A stretch of DNA of 63,389 bases from Alphaproteobacteria bacterium (GCA_021325385.1 JAJPHH010000119.1:1-63389), one strand, 5' to 3'. Positions 44,543 to 53,409 are shown, counted from the stretch's first letter. The notes: generated by a model from the letters alone, not told the origin. A program made the numbers and translations.

Positions 44543-44571
44543 GGGAACCTTTTCCGCGAAACCGCATCTAA
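44543..44571 (+). promoter_or_regulatory. ECF-type promoter upstream of the sigma factor gene
   Basis: GGGAAC (44543-44548), a 16-base spacer and CATCTAA (44565-44571), resembling the GGAAC / GTCTAA pattern of group 4 sigma factors. It is located 27 bases before the ECF sigma start, so autoregulation is likely. Confidence 0.55.
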
Positions 44572-44597
44572 CATCACAACGAAACGTAGGACGCGCC

Positions 44598-45281
44598 ATG
44601 GCGGAGCGTAGGCTTCAGGCTGACGTCGGAGACGACGGCGAGTTGATCGAACGTGCGCGTCGCAACGACGACGATGCGATTCGCGCGATCATCAAACAGC
44701 AAAATCGCCGGCTCTACCGAATCGCGCGCAGCATCGTCGGCGACGACGGCGACGCCGAGGACGTCCTGCAAGAATCCTACATCCTTGCATTTCGTGAGCT
44801 CGATACGTTTCGGGGCGACGCTCAGCTCGGTACTTGGCTCGCCCGCATCGTGATCAACGTGGCGCTCGGATTTCGACGCCGCCGCAAGCCGATTGCGGAT
44901 CTCGACGGCTGGCGCGGGCGCGGCTTGTCGAAGGCCGAAATCATCCCTTTTCCGAGCCCCAATCCGGATCCAGAGAAGAGCATGGCTCAACGGGAAATAG
45001 TCGTCCTGCTCGAACAGGCTATCGACAAGCTTCCAGAGCCGTTTCGCGTGGTTCTGATCGCCCGAATGGTGGAGGGCCTCAGCGTGGAGGAGACGGCCAG
45101 TCTCTTTGAGATTCTCCCGCAGACCGTCAAGACGCGCCTCCATCGCGCTCGCGTCCTTTTGAAACAATCGATGGAGGCGCAAATCGGCCCGGCATTGATC
45201 GACGCGTTTCCATTCGCAGGAAAACGTTGCGATCGGCTGACGGCGGCGGTGCTCGCTTCTCTGCGAGCGAACAGACCATGA
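44598..45281 (+). CDS. ECF-type RNA polymerase sigma factor
   Basis: 227 residues. Region 2 (about 22-90) has LYRIARSIVGDDGDAEDVLQESY, the family's core-binding and -10 recognition part, and region 4 (about 140-195) has LPEPFRVVLIARMVEGLSVEETASLF followed by the TVKTRLHRARVLL recognition helix. Downstream are DUF4142 and cupredoxin genes; no adjacent anti-sigma gene with a zinc or membrane domain is seen, so control is unclear. Similar sigma genes next to DUF4142 proteins occur in Hyphomicrobiales. The ATG at 44598 (MAERRLQADV) lies downstream of the ECF-type promoter, which supports the start. Confidence 0.9.
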   Translation: MAERRLQADVGDDGELIERARRNDDDAIRAIIKQQNRRLYRIARSIVGDDGDAEDVLQESYILAFRELDTFRGDAQLGTWLARIVINVALGFRRRRKPIADLDGWRGRGLSKAEIIPFPSPNPDPEKSMAQREIVVLLEQAIDKLPEPFRVVLIARMVEGLSVEETASLFEILPQTVKTRLHRARVLLKQSMEAQIGPALIDAFPFAGKRCDRLTAAVLASLRANRP

Positions 45282-45328
45282 AAGCTTGCGCAGTTCGCGT
45301 GGGTTTCTCGAAGCGGAGGAAGAAGAAC

Positions 45329-45850
45329 ATGACTCTCAAATTCATCGCCGCGCCGATGGCGCTGCTGGCGACTTGCGCCTTGGCCTGGAGCGAAGACGCA
45401 AAGCCGAACGACGCCCAAATCGCTCATATCGCCTATACCGCCGGCCAAATCGACATAACAGCGGCGCAACTTGCGCTGCAAAAGTCCAAGAACAAGGATG
45501 TGCGCGAATTCGCCGAGGACATGTCTCGCGATCACAAGGCGGTCAACGACCAAGCCCTAGCCTTGGTCAAGAAGCTGCACGTCGCGCCGCAAAACAACGA
45601 CACCAGCAAAGCGCTGCTTAAACAGGCTAACGCCAAAGAGGCCGAGCTAAAGCGGCTTAGCGGCGCGGCCTTCGACAAGGCCTATATCGACAACGAAGTC
45701 GCCTATCATAAGGCGGTCAATAACGAGCTCGAAAATGTCCTTATTCCTGACGCAACCAACGCGGAGCTGAAGGATTTCCTGAGCACCGGACTCAAGATTT
45801 TTCAGGGTCACGAACAGCACGCGGAAAGCCTGGCGCAAAGTTTAAAGTAA
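45329..45850 (+). CDS. DUF4142 exported protein
   Basis: 173 residues with a signal peptide (about 1-20) and a four-helix DUF4142 domain: FAEDMSRDHKAVNDQALAL and ELENVLIPDATNAELKDFLSTGLKIFQGHEQHAESL. The family resembles ferritin-like bundles; His and Glu residues are conserved but the role is unknown. The ATG at 45329 is preceded by GGAGGAAGAAG. An ATG 17 codons upstream (45278) lies at the sigma-factor end. The sigma factor gene is 47 bases upstream and the cupredoxin follows 8 bases after, suggesting an operon. Confidence 0.88.
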   Translation: MTLKFIAAPMALLATCALAWSEDAKPNDAQIAHIAYTAGQIDITAAQLALQKSKNKDVREFAEDMSRDHKAVNDQALALVKKLHVAPQNNDTSKALLKQANAKEAELKRLSGAAFDKAYIDNEVAYHKAVNNELENVLIPDATNAELKDFLSTGLKIFQGHEQHAESLAQSLK

Positions 45851-45858
45851 CCGAGCCG

Positions 45859-46182
45859 ATGCGTCGAACGCTTACCCTATCGATTCTCCTGGCCGTCGCG
45901 ACTTGCGCGGCGGCGGCGCCCGACGCCGCGGAAACGGTACGGATCAATGTCGATAAGCTTCGCTTTGCGCCGGCGGAGGCGACCGTCCATGTCGGCGACG
46001 AGATCGAATGGACCAACGGCGATTTCGTCGCGCATACCGCGACGGCTCGCGATGGCGCCTGGGATGTCGCCCTGCCCGTCAAGGGGTCGGGCCGCATCGT
46101 CGCGCAGCAGGTCGGGGAGATCGATTATTTCTGCCGGGTCCATCCCAATATGAGGGGTCATATTTCTGTGAAGCCGAAGTGA
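45859..46182 (+). CDS. cupredoxin (plastocyanin/amicyanin-like)
   Basis: 107 residues with a signal peptide (about 1-24). The type 1 copper site is complete: His in DFVAHTATA, then Cys in YFCRVHPNM with the second His and the Met, the C-x2-H-x2-M spacing of small cupredoxins such as amicyanin. It should carry electrons in the periplasm. Membership in the ECF sigma - DUF4142 operon suggests stress or redox control. The start ATG is 8 bases after the DUF4142 stop. Confidence 0.92.
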   Translation: MRRTLTLSILLAVATCAAAAPDAAETVRINVDKLRFAPAEATVHVGDEIEWTNGDFVAHTATARDGAWDVALPVKGSGRIVAQQVGEIDYFCRVHPNMRGHISVKPK

Positions 46183-46481
46183 GCCAGCGTACGCCGCGCG
46201 TGGCGCCTTTTTCCGCCGGGCAGGCGCCGCCCCGATGGCAAAGCGGAAACATTAGCGACGGGCCGAGCGCTTCGCGCAGGGCCTAGGGTGAACTCGGCAA
46301 GCCCGCAAACCCCAAGCGTTCCAGTCAATTGCGCGGCTGACCTGCAGCGAGGATTGGGTTGAACTGACGTTTGAATTGACAGCGGCTTCGATATTTCTTG
46401 TAATCGCGTCATGGGGAAAGCGATCTCCCCACGAGGCGGCATGCCGAAGCATCGCGTCCCGATCCAGCGAGAGGACGCGTC
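46183..46481. other. intergenic region ahead of the chromate operon
   Basis: About 300 bases with no supported gene. It holds a good sigma-70 promoter (46376-46404) and a nearby palindrome GGGGAAAGCGATCTCCCC (46412-46429) that could bind a regulator. Confidence 0.6.
46376..46404 (+). promoter_or_regulatory. sigma-70 promoter of the chromate resistance genes
   Basis: TTGACA (46376-46381), a 17-base spacer and TGTAAT (46399-46404), a near-consensus promoter 78 bases before the GTG start of the rhodanese-ChrB gene. Confidence 0.7.
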
Positions 46482-47306
46482 GTGTCGTCGATCAACGCCA
46501 TTTCCGTCGAACAATTGGCTCGCCTTGTCGGCACCCCGAAATGCCCGGCTTTGATCGACGTTCGAGCAGACGAGGACTTCGCCGCTGATCCGCGACTGAT
46601 CCCCGGCGCCGCGCGTCGTCCGGCCGCAAGCGCTGCGGATTGGGGGGCGGCGCTGCAAGGCCGCTCGGCCGTCGCCATCTGTCGCAGCGGCGAGGCGCTC
46701 AGCCACGGCGCGGCCGCCTGGCTGCGCCGACAGGGCTGCGCGGCCGACGCGCTCGCCGGCGGCGTCGAGGCCTGGTCGCTCGCCGGCCTGCCGATGGTCC
46801 CCGAGGCCAAGCTGCCGAAGCGCGACAAACAAGGCCGCACTGTCTGGGTAACGCGCGAGCGCCCCAAGATCGACCGCATCGCCTGCCCTTGGCTGATCCG
46901 CCGCTTCGTCGATCCGGGCGCCGTATTCCTTTTCGCCAAAGCCTCGGAAGCGATCGCGATCGGCGAGCGCTTCGAGGCGACGCCATACGATATCGAAGGC
47001 GTCCCTTGGAGCCATCGCGGCGAAAAGTGCACCTTCGACGTGATGATCGATGAGTTCGGGCTCGCGACCGAGCCGCTGCTGCGCCTGGCCGCAATCGTGC
47101 GCGGCGCGGACACGGCGCGTCTCGATCTTGCGCCTGAAGCGCCAGGCCTGCTCGCCGTTTCACTCGGCCTCTCGCGGATGTACGACGACGATCTCGCGCA
47201 GCTCGAAGCGGGCATGCTGCTCTACGACGCGTTCTATCGCTGGTCGCGCGACGCGACCGGCGAAACTCACAACTGGCCGACGAACAAGCCGCGCGGCGCG
47301 CGATAG
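46482..47306 (+). CDS. chrB: rhodanese-ChrB fusion (chromate resistance)
   Basis: 274 residues. Residues 1-115 are a rhodanese domain with the active cysteine in AICRSGEALSHG; residues 120-270 match the ChrB C-terminal (chromate resistance) domain: RPKIDRIACPWLIRRFVDPGAVFLF, FDVMIDEFGL and IVRGADTARLDLAPEAPGL. The cysteine in DRIACPWLI is typical of the family. ChrB acts in sensing or handling chromate in the cytoplasm; the rhodanese-linked version lacks the N-terminal regulatory part of classical ChrB. The start is GTG at 46482 after GAGAGGACG. chrA follows 23 bases later. Confidence 0.88.
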   Translation: MSSINAISVEQLARLVGTPKCPALIDVRADEDFAADPRLIPGAARRPAASAADWGAALQGRSAVAICRSGEALSHGAAAWLRRQGCAADALAGGVEAWSLAGLPMVPEAKLPKRDKQGRTVWVTRERPKIDRIACPWLIRRFVDPGAVFLFAKASEAIAIGERFEATPYDIEGVPWSHRGEKCTFDVMIDEFGLATEPLLRLAAIVRGADTARLDLAPEAPGLLAVSLGLSRMYDDDLAQLEAGMLLYDAFYRWSRDATGETHNWPTNKPRGAR

Positions 47307-47329
47307 CCGGGCGGCGTCCAGAGGCGATC

Positions 47330-48541
47330 ATGGCCGAACGCCGCGTTGACGACTTCGATCTGACCCCGAGGGAGCCCGACAGCGGCGGCCTCGGCGAGCT
47401 CGCGCTTTATTTTCTCCGCCTCGGCCTTCTCGGCTTCGGCGGCCCGGTTGCGCTTGTGGGGCAGATGGAGCGCGAGTTGTCTGCCGAGCGCCAATGGCTC
47501 AGCAAAGAACAGATGCGCGAAGCCATCGCCGTCTGTCAGACCTTGCCTGGTCCCTTGGCGATTCAGGTCGGGATTTACGTCTCCTATCTCCGCTGCGGAT
47601 TCTGGGGCGCCTGGATCGGCGGGTGGGCTTTCATCTTGCCGAACTTCCTCATCGTCGCCGCGCTCGCTGCGCTCTACGTTTATTTCGGCGATCTGAAGCC
47701 GGCGACGGCGATATTCTACGGCGTCAGTCCCGCCGTCATCGCTTTGATCCTGCATTCCTGCTATCGGCTGGCGAAGCTCGGCATGGAGGACCGGCTGCAA
47801 TGGGCGGTTGCGGCGGTCTGCTTTGTCGTAACGGTGATGCTGCGCGCCGAGGTCGCCCTGCTGTTCATCGGCGCCGGCGCAATCGGCGCTCTCTATTACG
47901 GCGCCGCCCGGGCTCGCCTCTCCTCGACGAGCTTTGCGTTTGTCGCGCCGATGACCGCAGTTTCCGCGCCAATTGCGTCGACGGCGAAAGCTGCAACGCT
48001 CGGCAAATTGGGGTTGTTCTTTCTGAAGGCGGGCGCGCTCACCTTCGGCAGCGGCCTCGTCATCGTACCTTTCCTCGAACAAGGCCTCGTCCGGCAATAT
48101 GGCTGGCTTGATCAGCGCCAATTCTTGATCGCGGTAGCGATCGGCATGATCAGTCCCGGCCCGGTCGTGATCACGGCGACTTTCGTCGGCTATCTCGTTG
48201 CCGGCTTCCTCGGCTCGCTCGTTTCGACGATCGGGATTTTCCTACCCTCCTTCATCCTTGTCCTGATCGCCGCGCCGATTCTCGCGCGACATCGCAGCAA
48301 TCCTTATGTCCAGGGCTTTGTGAAGGGCGCTTACGGCGCCGCGATCGGCACGATCTTGGGCGCTTGCGTCCTGCTCGGCCGCATCGCCATCGGCGATTGG
48401 CTGACGGCGCTCGTCGCAGCCGCCTCGCTTGCGACCCTGTTCCGCTGGAAGGTGAGCAATCCGCTTCTCATCGCGGCGACCGCCATGGTCGGCTTGCTCG
48501 CCTTCCCGTTCATTCAACCTGCTTGGGTGATGGTGAAGTAG
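47330..48541 (+). CDS. chrA: chromate efflux transporter ChrA
   Basis: 403 residues, the long two-domain (CHR-CHR) form of the family. Each half begins with a related motif: FLRLGLLGFGGPVALVGQME in the first and FFLKAGALTFGSGLVIVPFLE in the second, and each continues with about six helices. ChrA exports chromate across the inner membrane. The preceding gene has the ChrB domain and the following one DUF1259, a known neighbourhood. Confidence 0.93.
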   Translation: MAERRVDDFDLTPREPDSGGLGELALYFLRLGLLGFGGPVALVGQMERELSAERQWLSKEQMREAIAVCQTLPGPLAIQVGIYVSYLRCGFWGAWIGGWAFILPNFLIVAALAALYVYFGDLKPATAIFYGVSPAVIALILHSCYRLAKLGMEDRLQWAVAAVCFVVTVMLRAEVALLFIGAGAIGALYYGAARARLSSTSFAFVAPMTAVSAPIASTAKAATLGKLGLFFLKAGALTFGSGLVIVPFLEQGLVRQYGWLDQRQFLIAVAIGMISPGPVVITATFVGYLVAGFLGSLVSTIGIFLPSFILVLIAAPILARHRSNPYVQGFVKGAYGAAIGTILGACVLLGRIAIGDWLTALVAAASLATLFRWKVSNPLLIAATAMVGLLAFPFIQPAWVMVK

Positions 48542-48591
48542 CGCGGATCGAGCGCTCGGTCCCCGCGCGATCGTTCGAAAGGAGCGCCGAT

Positions 48592-49479
48592 ATGCGCGCA
48601 ACGCTCGCCGCCGTGACGTCCTTTCTGGCGCTGGCCTGTGTTTTACCGGCGAGGGCCGCTGAACCCGATTGGGCGAAAGTAGACCTCATCTTCGCGCGGC
48701 CAGCCGCCGTGACGGGAACGGTCCATCGCTACGGATTTCCGCGCCTCGATCTGAAGGTCAGCCTCGACGGCGTTGAGCTCAAGCCGGGTTTTGCTCTAGG
48801 CGGATGGATCGCGTTTGAGCCAATGGGCGACCAGGTCATGATGATGGGCGATCTCGTCCTCACGGAGGACGAAATTGATCCGGTCATGTCGAAGCTGCTC
48901 AGCGAAAGCCTGCAGATCACCGCATTGCATAACCATTTGCTGAGGGCTAACCCGCCGACTTACTACATGCATGTGGCTGGACTCGGCGACGCGGCGGAGC
49001 TTGCGCAAGCGGTGCGGACGGCGCTCGAGCAGAGCAAGACGCCTTTGAAGCTCGGCGCGGCGGCGCCGGCTTCGGTCGATCTCGGGTTGGATACGGCCGA
49101 AATCGACAAGGCGATCGGCTTCCGAGGCCGAAACAATAGCGGCGTCTATCAATTCGCCCTGCCTCGCTCCGACAGCGTCAAACAGGACGGCATGACCATC
49201 CCTCCCGCCATGGGGCTGGCGATCGCCATCAACTTCGAGTCAACAGGCGACGGCAAGGCGGCCGTTACGGGAGACTTTGTCGCGCTGGCGAGCGAGATCG
49301 ATCCGCTGATCAAAGCGCTCCGCCGCAATGGAATCGAAGTGACGGCGATTCACAATCACATGCTCGAGGACGAACCGCGCGTCTTTTTCGTTCACTTTTG
49401 GGCGAATGACGAGGCAGTGAAACTGGCCAAGGGTCTACGTTCTGCGCTCGACGCCGTCCACGTCGCCGCCCATGACTGA
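48592..49479 (+). CDS. DUF1259 (LppY/LpqO-like) exported protein
   Basis: 295 residues with a signal peptide (about 1-22, ending ARAA) and two homologous DUF1259 halves: GWIAFEPMGDQVMMMGDLVL ... ITALHNHLLRANPPTYYMHV in the first and AINFESTGDGKAAVTGDFVAL ... VTAIHNHMLEDEPRVFFVHF in the second. The HNH-like LHNHLL / IHNHML repeats suggest metal binding. Function is unknown. Presence downstream of chrA is seen in other chromate operons, so the protein may help metal tolerance in the periplasm. The ATG at 48592 follows AAGGAGCG. Confidence 0.9.
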   Translation: MRATLAAVTSFLALACVLPARAAEPDWAKVDLIFARPAAVTGTVHRYGFPRLDLKVSLDGVELKPGFALGGWIAFEPMGDQVMMMGDLVLTEDEIDPVMSKLLSESLQITALHNHLLRANPPTYYMHVAGLGDAAELAQAVRTALEQSKTPLKLGAAAPASVDLGLDTAEIDKAIGFRGRNNSGVYQFALPRSDSVKQDGMTIPPAMGLAIAINFESTGDGKAAVTGDFVALASEIDPLIKALRRNGIEVTAIHNHMLEDEPRVFFVHFWANDEAVKLAKGLRSALDAVHVAAHD

Positions 49480-49504
49480 TCAGCAAAATCACGCCCAAAT
49501 TGGT

Positions 49505-50389
49505 CTACCTCGCCAATGCGCCCGGCCGCCGATCGAAAAGCGGGAAGGCGAGGAATCCCAGGACAAAGCCGCCGACATGGGCGAGCCAGGCGACCGGCCC
49601 ATCGGAAAGGCCGAGCGCCTGCGCGCCGGCGCCGAAGATGAAATTGGCGATGAACCAGACGGCGAGAAACGCCAGCACCCGGCGTTCGCGCAGCAGAAGC
49701 GGCAGCGACGGCGCTGGGACCCAATCGTCCGGCCGCGGCGCCGAGCGCGAATAGCCGGCGCCGCCGAGCGGGCCGCCCGGCTGGAAGACGAAGCGGGTCG
49801 CTGCGGCCATCAAACCAGAATCGCCGGCCGAGGCGCCGATCAAGGGCGTGAAGTCGAGCGGATTGAAGGCCCAGTGGACCAGCGCGCCGGCGATCGTCGT
49901 CGCGGCAAAGATGAGAAGGAAGCGAACGACGCCGAGGCGCCGCGCGACGGGCGGCCCGAAGGCGAAGAGCCAGACCACGTTGAGCCCGACATGCGTCCAG
50001 CCGCCATGCAAAAGAGCGTAAGTCAGCAGCGTCCAGATTTTCGCGCCGTCTTCGACAATGTGAAAGTGGCGCAGAATCGCCGCCTGGCGCAGCGCTTCAG
50101 GAGACTCGTTCGCCCGCGCCAGCACGCTCTGCAATTCGCTCGGCCAAAGCGCGATGGTGAGGCGGCCGGGAATGAAGGCGAGCTGGCGCGCGACGGCGTC
50201 TTGAGCCGCATCCGAAAGCAGGCTCATGCCGAGGTGAATCGCCAACAGCAGGATGGCGAGAGCGACCACGACAAAGGGCGCGTCGAAAATCGGTTCGCGA
50301 TGTTTGACGGCGGCGAATTCGCCCACGGGATCGGCTTCTTCGGGGAGGGGCATCAGGGACCAGCGACCAACGACAGGTCCCGATAACAC
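49505..50389 (-). CDS. rhomboid family intramembrane serine protease
   Basis: 294 residues with about seven hydrophobic helices. The histidine-asparagine segment LLHGGWTHVGLNVVWLFAFG, the catalytic serine in LIGASAGDSGLMAAATRF and the catalytic histidine in WLAHVGGFVLGFL are present. The serine motif is GASAGDSG rather than GxSG followed by a small residue, a version usual in Hyphomicrobiales and probably active. It would cleave transmembrane helices of membrane proteins. The start may be a GTG at 50389 or the ATG at 50353 (MPLPEEADP); neither has a clear ribosome binding site. Confidence 0.88.
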   Translation of the reverse strand: MLSGPVVGRWSLMPLPEEADPVGEFAAVKHREPIFDAPFVVVALAILLLAIHLGMSLLSDAAQDAVARQLAFIPGRLTIALWPSELQSVLARANESPEALRQAAILRHFHIVEDGAKIWTLLTYALLHGGWTHVGLNVVWLFAFGPPVARRLGVVRFLLIFAATTIAGALVHWAFNPLDFTPLIGASAGDSGLMAAATRFVFQPGGPLGGAGYSRSAPRPDDWVPAPSLPLLLRERRVLAFLAVWFIANFIFGAGAQALGLSDGPVAWLAHVGGFVLGFLAFPLFDRRPGALAR

Positions 50390-50808
50390 GACAGCGGACC
50401 AGACGCGAACGACAGAACAAAGGAGGGCCTGGAGCCGAGCCCTCCTCTGTCGCTTTCGCAGCCGATCGTTGCACTTGACCCGACGCGAAACAGCGTCGGA
50501 CGCGGGAGAAGGAGGCGCCTCAAGCGGGGGAGCGGCCCGCGAAGCGTTCCGTCCAAAAGCGAGATTCGCGCCACGGAGCAGACGCGAAGGCTCGTTTCGG
50601 CAAAAGGGAGTGTGGCGCCAGACCCGGCGCGGCGCAAACTGGATGTTGTTTTATCATTAATTTCACCCCTGAAGCTCGCGCATGGCGATTAACCACCCCG
50701 CGCGCGCCCTGGCATATCGCCTGCTGCCTTCCCTCCACCAAAGCCGGCGAACGCGACGAAGCGTACCCAAACAGGACGACGCGTTCGACATCGGGACTGC
50801 GGGGATGA
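50390..50808. other. intergenic region between divergent rhomboid and PAS genes
   Basis: About 420 bases without a recognised gene. A weak hairpin (GGAGGGC/GCCCTCC at 50422-50445) and an AT-rich stretch (50636-50665) that may hold the promoter of the PAS gene are the only visible structures. Confidence 0.5.
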
Positions 50809-51429
50809 ATGATGAAACTTGCGTCGAGCCGCGAATTATACGCCTATTGGACGCGCCTGCGCGGCGCACGCAGCGCCCCGGAGCGCTCCGAGATCGACCC
50901 GACGGCGATCCGCGGCGTGCTCGCCGACACGTTCATTCTCGAAATCGACCAGCGCGCCGGCTATCCGTTCCGCATCGCCGGCGCACGAACGAGTTCGCTC
51001 TTTCAGCGCGAGCTGCGAGGCCGGCCGTTCCTCGACATCTGGCAGGGCGAAGCGCGGCCCGAAATCCTCGAAATGCTCGCCATCGTCGCCGACGAAGCAA
51101 GTCCGGTCGTCGCCGGGGCGACCGCCAAAGCAGCGGGATTTCAGCCGCTCGAGCTCGAGCTCCTCGTCCTTCCTTTGCGTTACCGCGGAGCGACGCATTC
51201 GCGGATCATCGGCCTCTGCTCGCCGACCGTCGCGCCGACTTGGCTCGGTCTGGCGCCGGTCGCGCCCATGGCGCTTCAATCGATGCGCGTGCTCCGCCAG
51301 GGCGACCAGCGCTCCGGTCCCGCCGCCGCGCGCGCCGGCGCCATGCCCGCAAGCCAGCTCGAGGGCGTTGCGCGCCGGGTCAGGCAAGGCCATTTCCAGT
51401 TCTTCTCGCTCGCCGACCGGCGCTCTTGA
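50809..51429 (+). CDS. PAS_5 domain protein
   Basis: 206 residues matching the alphaproteobacterial PAS_5 family: SRELYAYWTRLRGARSAPERSEIDP, the FILEIDQRAGYPFRIAGARTSSLFQRELRGRPFLDIW PAS core, then LVLPLRYRGATHSRIIGLCSP. Such proteins sit next to PilZ proteins in many Hyphomicrobiales and probably sense a small ligand and bind a partner; no output domain is present. The PilZ gene starts about 100 bases later. Translation may begin at either of two adjacent ATGs (50809 or 50812). Confidence 0.85.
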   Translation: MMKLASSRELYAYWTRLRGARSAPERSEIDPTAIRGVLADTFILEIDQRAGYPFRIAGARTSSLFQRELRGRPFLDIWQGEARPEILEMLAIVADEASPVVAGATAKAAGFQPLELELLVLPLRYRGATHSRIIGLCSPTVAPTWLGLAPVAPMALQSMRVLRQGDQRSGPAAARAGAMPASQLEGVARRVRQGHFQFFSLADRRS

Positions 51430-51531
51430 ATCGCTTGCGACGCTCCGAGGTAATGGGGCATTAACGCCTCCAACCTTAATGTCCGCCAGGGTGCGGCGGC
51501 CCGCCGCGCGGAGCGAATTGAGGAGCGCGAA

Positions 51532-52143
51532 GTGATCGCCGAGGCCGCGCCGCTCGTCGACGTCAAAGCGATCGAACGGCGCCGTCATCAACGCGTCAAG
51601 CTCGTCCTGCTCGGCCGATACATGCTCGAGGACCGGCACGAATATCCGTGCCAGACCATCGATATCTCTCCGGGCGGCGTCGCTATAGAGGGCCCGGTCA
51701 GCGGCCAGATCGGCGAGCGGGTCGTCGCCTATTTCAACCAGATCGGCCGGGTCGAGGGGGCGATCGCGCGCCATTTGGACAAAGGCTTCGCCATCCAGAT
51801 GCGGCTGCCGGTGCTCAAGCGGGAGAAACTCGCCGAGCAGCTCACCTGGCTGGTGAACCGCCATGCGCTCGGCCTGCCCGAGGACCGCCGCCACGAACGG
51901 ATCACGCCGCATTTCACCCGGACGAATCTGAGGACGCCGGACGGGCGCGAGTATCCGGCGCGGCTGATCGACATTTCGATTTCGGGCGCGGCGATGAATG
52001 TCGAGGCGAGCCCGGCGATCGGCTCCCCCGTCGTGGTCGGCTCTACGGCCGCGCAAGTCGTCCGTCACTTCTCCGGCGGCATCGCCGTCGAATTCTCCCG
52101 GCTGCTGCCTGCCGATTCGTTCGACGAAAATACGCGGCTGTAA
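51532..52143 (+). CDS. PilZ domain protein, two tandem domains
   Basis: 203 residues with two PilZ domains. The first has RRRHQRVKLVL and DISPGGVAI (about 17-50), the second DRRHERITPHF and DISISGAAM (about 118-158). Both keep the RxxxR and D/NxSxxG signatures for cyclic di-GMP binding, so the protein could be a receptor of the signal made by the two GGDEF proteins in the window. Start GTG at 51532 after GAGGAGCGCGA. The PAS_5 protein lies upstream and may form one unit with it. Confidence 0.9.
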   Translation: MIAEAAPLVDVKAIERRRHQRVKLVLLGRYMLEDRHEYPCQTIDISPGGVAIEGPVSGQIGERVVAYFNQIGRVEGAIARHLDKGFAIQMRLPVLKREKLAEQLTWLVNRHALGLPEDRRHERITPHFTRTNLRTPDGREYPARLIDISISGAAMNVEASPAIGSPVVVGSTAAQVVRHFSGGIAVEFSRLLPADSFDENTRL

Positions 52144-52215
52144 CGGCGATCGATTAAGCCAGCGCCGATTGGGCTCGCGGCGTTCCGCTCCGGGACTCGA
52201 TCTCTACGTAATAAA

Positions 52216-52237
52216 AAGGCCCCCGAAAGGGGGCCTT
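52216..52237. terminator. bidirectional rho-independent terminator
   Basis: A 9-bp stem AAGGCCCCC / GGGGGCCTT with a GAAA tetraloop. On the minus strand it is followed by TTTTTAT, a classical terminator for the porin gene; on the plus strand it closes the PilZ gene with a weaker T run. Confidence 0.88.
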
Positions 52238-52266
52238 CGATAAAATCGCCGGACGAGCGTCAGTTT

Positions 52267-53082
52267 TCAGAAACTGAGGTTCACGCCTGCGCGGACGATA
52301 TTGTCGTGGTTCGTCACCCGGCTGGTGAGCGTGCTGGTGTTCGCGCCATACGTATAGGTGATCGTGTTTTTCTGATTGCCGAGGTCGACGTAAAGATATT
52401 CGGCCTTGAAGCTCCAATTCGGCGCGAATTTCCACTCGCCGCCTACGCCGGTCGTCCAGCCGACGCGCCAGTTGGTCGAGCTGACGGAGGTCGACGGCTC
52501 GGTCGAAGCCGGCGGCCCGCAGGCGGCACAGATGAAGGTCGTCCCGAGCTTGGTTTCGCCGAAGGCCAAGCCGCCGGTGCTATAGACGAGGAAGGACGGC
52601 GTCCACAGGAAGCCGACGCGGGTGCGCAGCGTGCCGAGCGCGTCGAGCGCGCGGCTGAATCGCGTGGTGAACGGCACGAAGCCGGCCCCGCCCGGAAACA
52701 CCGCGCTGGTGCTGCCGCTCGCGCCGACCCAGTCGAAATCGCCTTCGACGCCCATCACCCAGCTTGGGCTGATCTGATAATTGTAGCCGATCGTTCCGCC
52801 GACCAACCCGCCGCTATAGCTCACCCCGACGCTTCCCGGGATCAATCCCGCGATGAGCACCGTGCCGAGACCGCCCGGGCCGGTATCCGTGCCGGTGTTG
52901 AACACGCTGTCGCCGGTCGAGCCCACCCAGCCGCCGTTGACGCCGATATAGAAGCCGTTCCAGTTGATCAGGGCCGCCGGCGGCATTGCAGGCGCCGATT
53001 TGGTGGTCGGCAAATCGGCCGCCGAAGCCGCGCCGACTAACGCAAGCAGAGCTGTCGTCGCTAAAGCCGCTCGCTTGATCAT
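52267..53082 (-). CDS. outer membrane beta-barrel protein (Omp25-like porin family)
   Basis: 271 residues with a signal peptide (about 1-22, ending ASAAD) and an eight-stranded OmpA-like barrel: NWNGFYIGVNGGWVGS at the mature start, IGYNYQISPSWVMGVEGDFDW, RTRVGFLWTPSFLVYSTGGLAFG, and a C-terminal strand ending GVNLSF with the terminal phenylalanine needed for BAM recognition. Two cysteines occur in FICAACG. Such Omp25/31-like proteins are abundant in Hyphomicrobiales. The ATG at 53082 follows GGAGGCGGAA; 27 additional upstream codons were rejected. Confidence 0.92.
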   Translation of the reverse strand: MIKRAALATTALLALVGAASAADLPTTKSAPAMPPAALINWNGFYIGVNGGWVGSTGDSVFNTGTDTGPGGLGTVLIAGLIPGSVGVSYSGGLVGGTIGYNYQISPSWVMGVEGDFDWVGASGSTSAVFPGGAGFVPFTTRFSRALDALGTLRTRVGFLWTPSFLVYSTGGLAFGETKLGTTFICAACGPPASTEPSTSVSSTNWRVGWTTGVGGEWKFAPNWSFKAEYLYVDLGNQKNTITYTYGANTSTLTSRVTNHDNIVRAGVNLSF

Positions 53083-53409
53083 TTCCGCCTCCGCTCTGAA
53101 ATCCGTGACGTTACTGTAGGGCGGATTCTCGTAGAGGCCAACGGTCTGCCGCAGTTTCTTCATACATGTGGCCGCAGCGCCACAACCTGGCCGACTTCAC
53201 GCGAGATGAGAGGCTGAGCTTGAACGAAGGGTACGGTAGCGTTCCGTCTTAAGCATGTCCGGCAGCGCGGATCCGCGTCAGTTCGCATATAGACCGTATG
53301 ATGAAGGATAAATATGATTATCGGCGCCGCGATGTTGAAGGCGAAGAGCAGCGCGGAAGGTTGACGAGGCTGGCGCCCTCGCCATCCGGCGGAGGCCCTG
53401 CTGACCGCG
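53083..53409. other. intergenic region upstream of the porin gene
   Basis: About 330 bases with no gene seen. The part near 53290-53330 is AT-rich and may contain the porin promoter or an untranslated leader. No repeat or RNA structure was recognised. Confidence 0.5.
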
